In this document: positions 58,797-64,000 of the stretch, in pieces
Position numbering within the stretch: the first letter of the stretch is position 1
Layout of the letters: every line of letters begins with the position of its first letter
NCBI RefSeq assembly: GCF_037975245.1
Contig: NC_092571.1
Span: forward strand, 14,195,417-14,259,416
Direction: 5' to 3'
From: Apostichopus japonicus
Lineage: Eukaryota > Echinodermata > Holothuroidea > Aspidochirotida > Stichopodidae
DNA length: 64,000 nt
Notes under the pieces: model-generated
Seen by the model: the letters and a program-made list of their open reading frames with translations, nothing else
The model's database searches: none
Told to the model about the DNA's origin: nothing
Position numbers and translations under genes: made by a program

Positions 58797-60472
58797 GGCA
58801 AACAACAAATCGATGAAAGCTACAACCGACGATGTCTGGTTAAAGAAAATAAAAGACATAAAAATGATTGCATTTTGAGAACCCCTTCAAAGAAAAATCT
58901 CTGTTTGTCCGATACAATTGTCAATCACTAAATTGATCATAAAAGGAAGATAAAAACATCGTGTTTTTGTTTCGTTGTTTAACATTGTTTGACCTTGTAG
59001 TAATAAGAAACAATCATTGAATGAAGTAATTTCCTCCTCGAATCAAAACAAACTATTCAACTTGTTTGCCTGTATGTAGGAAAAACAGAGATATTAGAAA
59101 AGAGAATTACACTTCTGGGTTTTACTTTCACAATGGAAAGCATAACAAGCTCCAAGACGTTGGAATTACATTTCTCACGAATGGCATTAATAAAGATTCT
59201 TTAAGAAAAGTAAAGTGGATTAACTTGTGTTTTAATGCTTTTAGAAGTTATGAAAATGAATCCTTTCTAATCGATACACTACACTTTTGAAAACTTTCTT
59301 TGGATTTTTGTTGAACCTTACTGTGTTCAATAAGAATATTAATGTGGTGATTGTAATTCATTGATCGATTAGCATTAAACTTACTTACAATTTTACTATT
59401 TGTAGGAAAACAGCTATAGCAATAATTTTACTTTATAGTTTTGTTACTATAATATGGTAAAAATTGCTTACTTACTTCAAACGAATGAAAAATCAGCATA
59501 TAAAACGTCCGCATACCGTCCGAAATAAGTGTTTTAAATAGTACTCCCACTTTTTCAAACAACTTAAGTATTGTTTACACCAAATCACTTTTCCTGAATT
59601 TCCCTTCGATTGGAAAGGTAGCTTGTGTGAGCTAGATAAAGGTTTCATTTGATTCTCGTTTTAAGCGGAACTAAACTAATATAACTATATGAGGTTATTT
59701 CTGTTTGTAGAACATCAAAAATCATGGATCTCTCTGTCTAAATCACGTCAAAATAATATTAAACAAAATATGACTTGTTAGGATAAATAAAATTAAACCC
59801 TGTCTGTTCTTTTTCTGATGATCCTATGTTAGCTAGATTAACGAGATAGTAGACTAAAATTTTGATGATCTTCCATGCAAGATTAGAGCGTGTTGCATAG
59901 TTACATAATGATAAGGTCACATGAGATGTAGTTTCCCAATACTGCAATGCTAAAGAAATTACAAAACATAATATACAGCTTCCTTTAGTCAATGGTTGTG
60001 ACAAAAGCACCAAACAGTTTAGTCTATGATGTTTCCATATTATTTGTTAACTATATTTTAATTATTTTGGGAGTAGTAGATCCCTTTAAAGCTGTGGTGA
60101 ATCTTACTTGCATCTTCCCTCGTCCATCTCACAACAAACCCATGAGATCATTACGTATCCCCCCCTCTCAGGAACTGTTAGGTCACAACCACGTTTTTCA
60201 TTTCACGTCATGAGAATTACCATCAAGCTTTAAGTATTCTAACAGTTTGTCAAGAGTATCTTCTATGCAGGCTCATATTTTAAATCCAACTATGAATCCT
60301 AGGATGCCGTCTTTCATTACAATTTTTGGGTACGCAATGACACCATACTGAAAAAAATAATTCTCCAGATTATGCAATTTGTAACATGGGAATACCAATA
60401 ATTTGCTTCCCCTAAACGTTCACAGTATGTAATACCTATACGTTGTACGTGTTTCTGTAAGTGATGACTAAC
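58797..60472. other. Intron-like spacer and C2-block flank, copy 2
   Basis: 58860-59400 resembles 38260-38800. 59960-60470 matches the flanks at 22230-22940 and 61505-62310. No exon is recognised, although a cytoplasmic exon could be missed. Confidence 0.45.
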
Positions 60473-60784
60473 CTTGATCGGTTCTAGAGATGTTAAATTC
60501 ACATCTGTCAGTATACTGTGATGTAGAAAGGGACTCCAACGGTTCCTGAGTAGCGATGCATCCAATGGTTGAGTTCTGATTACAAGAAGTAACGTACACT
60601 GAAAGCTCTTTAGTTCCGTTATTATCTGTGTAATACTTCTGATAATCACAGCCCTCGGGTTTGATTACTTCCAGATTTATCGGTGGATACCCGTCTGTTA
60701 TTGAACAAGATAGGACGACGTGGTATGATGCAGGTGGAGATGAGGACGGGCCTTCACAAACAAGAGGTGTAGGAGGCTGGTAGA
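60473..60784 (-). CDS. IgSF receptor C2-like exon, 312 bp
   Basis: This exon has no start codon of its own. From the acceptor (TTCTTTACAG) to the donor (CAAG, GTTAGT) the frame is open in phase 1 for 104 codons. It encodes VYQPPTPLVCEGPSSSPPAS, SCSITDGYPPINLEV, GCDYQKYYTDNNGTKE, VTSCNQNSTIGCIATQE and CEFNISRTDQ. The six cysteines of the C2 module are present. It is nearly the same as the exon at 62314-62625, about 1.84 kb away. Upstream a V-domain remnant remains, showing that the exon arose from a V-C2 exon. Confidence 0.75.
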
Positions 60785-62313
60785 CTGTAAAGAATTTATA
60801 TATGTAATGAGTGTAAAGAGTATACGGGAGTTATATATTCAACATTAAGTTAGGAAATGTTCGCTGCAAAGTCAATAAATATTACTTATTTTACCTTTAT
60901 TATACAAGAAAGGTCATGGCCACTTAAAGATTGCCGACACAAATGTGGTGCAAGAAGCAAAATATGGCAGTAATACGTTAAGTCATAATATTTAAGAGGT
61001 GCATTCGTGTAACGAAAACTGGCGACGCTCTCACATGCAATATCAGACTTAACGTAACTCCGTAAGCATTGTACCTTAATTAGCTATGAATAATTGACGA
61101 ATGCTTCCACAATGTGACGTTACATATTGTAGACACCTACACCTCGTTAAATGCATGACTAAGTTAAATACACTTTCATCTTAAGCATTAAGCAAAAAGT
61201 ATCTCGGAAGAACCTTTCGAACCCCTCCTATATACTCCATATAGAATGCCTGTTTAAATATGAAATCAATATCATATTTACCGAGTTTGTGAGATGCCAC
61301 AGACTGATGTACAGACTGATAGTTACATCCAACCTCCTTGCTCATGTTAAGCTCACATGAGATGTAGTTCCCTAACACTGCATTGCTAGAGAAACTGTAA
61401 GATGTGCTGTAGTGATAGTGCTTGAGATGACAGTGCCATGGATTCAGTTGTAAGTTTTTTGGATTATCAACGTCCTACACAAACACTGACATTAAACAAC
61501 ACATAATATACAGCTTCCTTTAGTCAATAGTTGTGACAAAAGCACCAAACAGTTTAGTTTATGATGTTTCCATATTATTTGTTACCTATATTTTAATTAT
61601 TTGGGAGTAGTAGATACCTTTAAAGCTGTGGTGAATCTTACTTGCAACTTCCCTCGTCCATCTCACCACAAACCAATGAGATCATTACGTCTTGCCCCCC
61701 CCCACCCCCTCTCCCTCAAAGGAACTGTTAGGTCAAAACCAAGTTTTTCAATTGACGTCACGAGAATTACCATCAAGCTTGAAGTATTCTAAAAGTTTGT
61801 CAAGAGTATCTTCTATACAGGCTCATATTTTAAATCCAGCTATGAGTCCCGGGATGCCGTCTTTCATTACAATTTTGAGGTACGCAATGACACCATACTG
61901 AAAAAATTTCTCTCCAATTTGTAACATGGGAATACCAACAATTTGCTTAGGTTTATTTCCCCTAAAATTTCACAGTATTTAATATCAACACGTTGTACGT
62001 GTTTCTGTACGTTTAGGTTAAACGATTGCAAATAATATGTACAACAAAGTAAGGTTGCATCTTGAATGAGTTTCAAAAATGTAGTGACCTAGGAACAGGA
62101 CCTCTCCATCTCCCCACTATACCTAAGGTCAGAGAAACTGGAGTGATAAAAACACGCGTACAAATATGTATTAGAGCTTAATACTTTAGTATGTTTCATA
62201 AACTGTTGTTTTTATCGTTTTCTTTAGTATTTGGGAAGTGGGTTATGAAACTGTCTGCCAGCAGTGTTCTTACAAGCTTCATAATATACAAATATAATAG
62301 AGTAATGACTAAC
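60785..62313. repeat. C2-block flank, copy 3
   Basis: 60850-61300 matches 23400-23960; 61395-62310 matches 22119-22940. The sequence is the intron between the two C2 exons. A poly(C) interruption lies at 61696-61720. No gene is present. Confidence 0.5.
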
Positions 62314-62625
62314 CTTGATCGGTTCTAGAGATGTTAAATTCACATCTGTCAGCGTACTGTGATGTAGAAAGGGACTCCATCGTTTCCTGGGTAGCGATGC
62401 ATCCAATGGTTGAGTTCTGCTCACAAGAAGTAACGTACACTAAAAGCTCTTTAGTTCCGTTATTATCTGTGTAATATTTCTGATAATCACAGCCCTCAGG
62501 CTTGATTACTTCCAGATTTATCGGTGGATACCCGTCTGTTATTGAACAAGATAGGACGACATGGTATGATGCAGATGGAGATGAGGAGGGGCCTTCACAA
62601 ACAAGAGGTGTAGGAGGCTGGTAAA
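62314..62625 (-). CDS. IgSF receptor C2-like exon, 312 bp
   Basis: The exon encodes a C2-like domain (PLVCEGPSSSPSASYHV, SCSITDGYPPINLEV, GCDYQKYYTDNNGTKELLV, VTSCEQNSTIGCIATQETMES, CEFNISRTDQ) between an acceptor (ACTCTTTACAG) and a donor (CAAG, GTTAGT). It is 312 bp, phase 1 to 1. Upstream, 62626-62660 retains the V-domain scrap MTNDNSRIL. It forms a pair with 60473-60784 and probably joins the TM exon 57486-57570. Confidence 0.75.
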
Positions 62626-63313
62626 CTGTAAAGAGTATACGGGAGTTATCATTAGTCAATGGTATATGAAAAGTACAAAGATCTTCTCGCTGAAGGTTGA
62701 AGGTGAACTCAAGGACAGTACCACGAGTAATCCATTAAGTTAGGTAAATATGTATTGACTTTGCATCGAACATTCCCTATTTTACCTTTATCATACAAGA
62801 AAGATCATTGCCACTTAAAAATTAACGACACAAATGTGGGGCTAGAAACAAAATAGAGCGATATTACATTAAGTCATAATATTTAATTGTTGCATTCGTA
62901 TAATAAAATACACGGACTAAATGTAAAGAAAACTGACGACGCTCTCACATGAAATATCAGACTTAACATCCGTGAGCATTGTACCATATTTACCTATGAA
63001 TAATTGACGAATGCTTCCACAATGTGACGTTACATTGTAGACACATACACCTAGTTAAATGCATGACTAAGTTAAATACACTTTCATCTTAAGCATTAAG
63101 CAAAAAGTATTAATAATAATACTCCAGGAAGAACCGTTAAAACCACTCCAATATACTCTACATAGAATTCGGGTTTCTATATGAAATCAATATAATATTT
63201 ATCGAGTTTATGAGATACCACAAAACGAAATTAGAAAACACTGATGCTATGTTAAATAATTTCGCACAGAATGAGAGCGTATTACTGTACTTGTATCTTG
63301 TATCTTGTTACGA
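62626..63313. other. Repeated C2-block flank
   Basis: This matches 23290-23960 and 60840-61300. V-domain remnants at 62640-62730 are too degraded to call. No gene is present. Confidence 0.45.
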
Positions 63314-64000
63314 GTGCTTTTTACGTGACCCGCCATGCGGGATATAAAACGTCACGGCCAAACGGCACTACCGAACCATCCCATTCTGAAAAACGAAACT
63401 CAGGTCAAGCGAGCCAATAAAACATACGCCCGCCGACCTGCAGAGACAAAACGCCCAACCCCCCCCCCCCCCCTCAAACATTCAAAAAAACACAAGGACG
63501 ACCAGCACGGAGCGAAACGAAAAACCCCTCCCCAGCACACCACCGTCCAAAAAAGGCAGCCCCAGATAAACGGCGAAAATCACCTTCAATCTGAAGGCGA
63601 ATGTCAGACTTCACCGCCTCCAGGACCGCCCGCCAAGTGGCAAATTTCCCCCTGAAAACCACATCACATCTATTCCGCCAAACATGTTTTTTCACAATAG
63701 AGCAAACAAAAATAATGCGATGCAAAACAGCAACCGAACAAACTGGAGGGTCTACCCCATATAAAATAAAGCCCTGCCCTACCGACCATGAACGGTCTCC
63801 CGTAACACGGTCGGTCCAGGTCTGGAACCACTCCCATAAGTTTACTACAAAGCAACAATGCCAAAAAACATGAGCGGTACTCTCTAAGCTGTCACAGCCG
63901 GTCCTTGGGCACAGTCCATCACCCAATCGCCAATGATATCTTTTTAGGTTGGTCACCAAGGCACCGTGTGCAATTCTCCATGCAAGATCACGGAGCCTGC
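63314..64000 (-). mobile_element. L1/Tx1-like LINE, 3' part, running off the right edge
   Basis: On the minus strand this is the C-terminal region of ORF2 (open from the edge to 63474, with CPRTGC and HVFWHC) and the tail with an ATG-loop hairpin ending ACGTAAAAAGCAC at 63314. It is very similar to the copies at 1-904 and 13366-16992, so it is probably young. The upstream part is outside the window. Confidence 0.88.

Overview
The window is AT-rich eukaryotic DNA, probably from a marine invertebrate (an echinoderm or other invertebrate deuterostome would fit, but the species cannot be fixed from sequence alone). Evidence for a eukaryote: exons with GT/AG splice sites of uniform phase, immunoglobulin-like (Ig) receptor genes, LINE, SINE, LTR and hAT-like elements, and no operons or bacterial ribosome sites.

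The unique content is a minus-strand cluster of Ig-superfamily (IgSF) receptor exons, amplified together with its flanks. The best exons are: signal peptide + V-like + C2-like in one exon at 24761-25592 and 42296-43130; signal peptide + V-like alone at 44552-45032, with a decayed partner at 27088-27558; separate C2-like exons at 22942-23289, 60473-60784 and 62314-62625; and 85-bp transmembrane exons at 18659-18743 and 57486-57570. All junctions I can see are phase 1 up to the transmembrane exon, so V, C2 and TM pieces are interchangeable. No cytoplasmic exon was identified. Degenerate exons lie at 38953-39310 and 39770-40560. Two arrays of strongly decayed V-exon relics lie at 11400-17830 and 54570-56920.

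The layout is a tandem series of large units. Block X (intergenic, four copies: about 1.0-4.3, 8.0-11.4, 33.2-34.8 and 50.65-54.5 kb) is followed by V relics, a TM exon, C2 exons, the V-C2 exon, the V exon and a LINE copy. A segment of about 9 kb is present twice (about 24.05-33.0 and 41.36-50.65 kb), including nested transposons at the same site. A 1.21-kb tandem triplication sits at 34.8-38.3 kb.

The mobile DNA is dominated by one L1/Tx1-like LINE family (APE-type endonuclease, reverse transcriptase, C-terminal zinc knuckle). Its 3' end has no poly(A) tail but a hairpin followed by ACGTAAAAAGCAC. More than a dozen copies are present, from a 3.6-kb copy (13366-16992) down to a 12-bp insertion (35799-35810). 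Other elements are a CR1/L2-like LINE 3' fragment nested in that LINE, a Gypsy-like LTR relic with a tRNA-Leu-type primer binding site, a tRNA-derived SINE, a SINE whose head matches U2 snRNA, and a hAT-like MITE.

The points most worth a second look are the modular IgSF array with its V-relic graveyards and coding AT repeats, and the LINE tail (hairpin, AC at every readable insertion junction, and ultra-short inserts).
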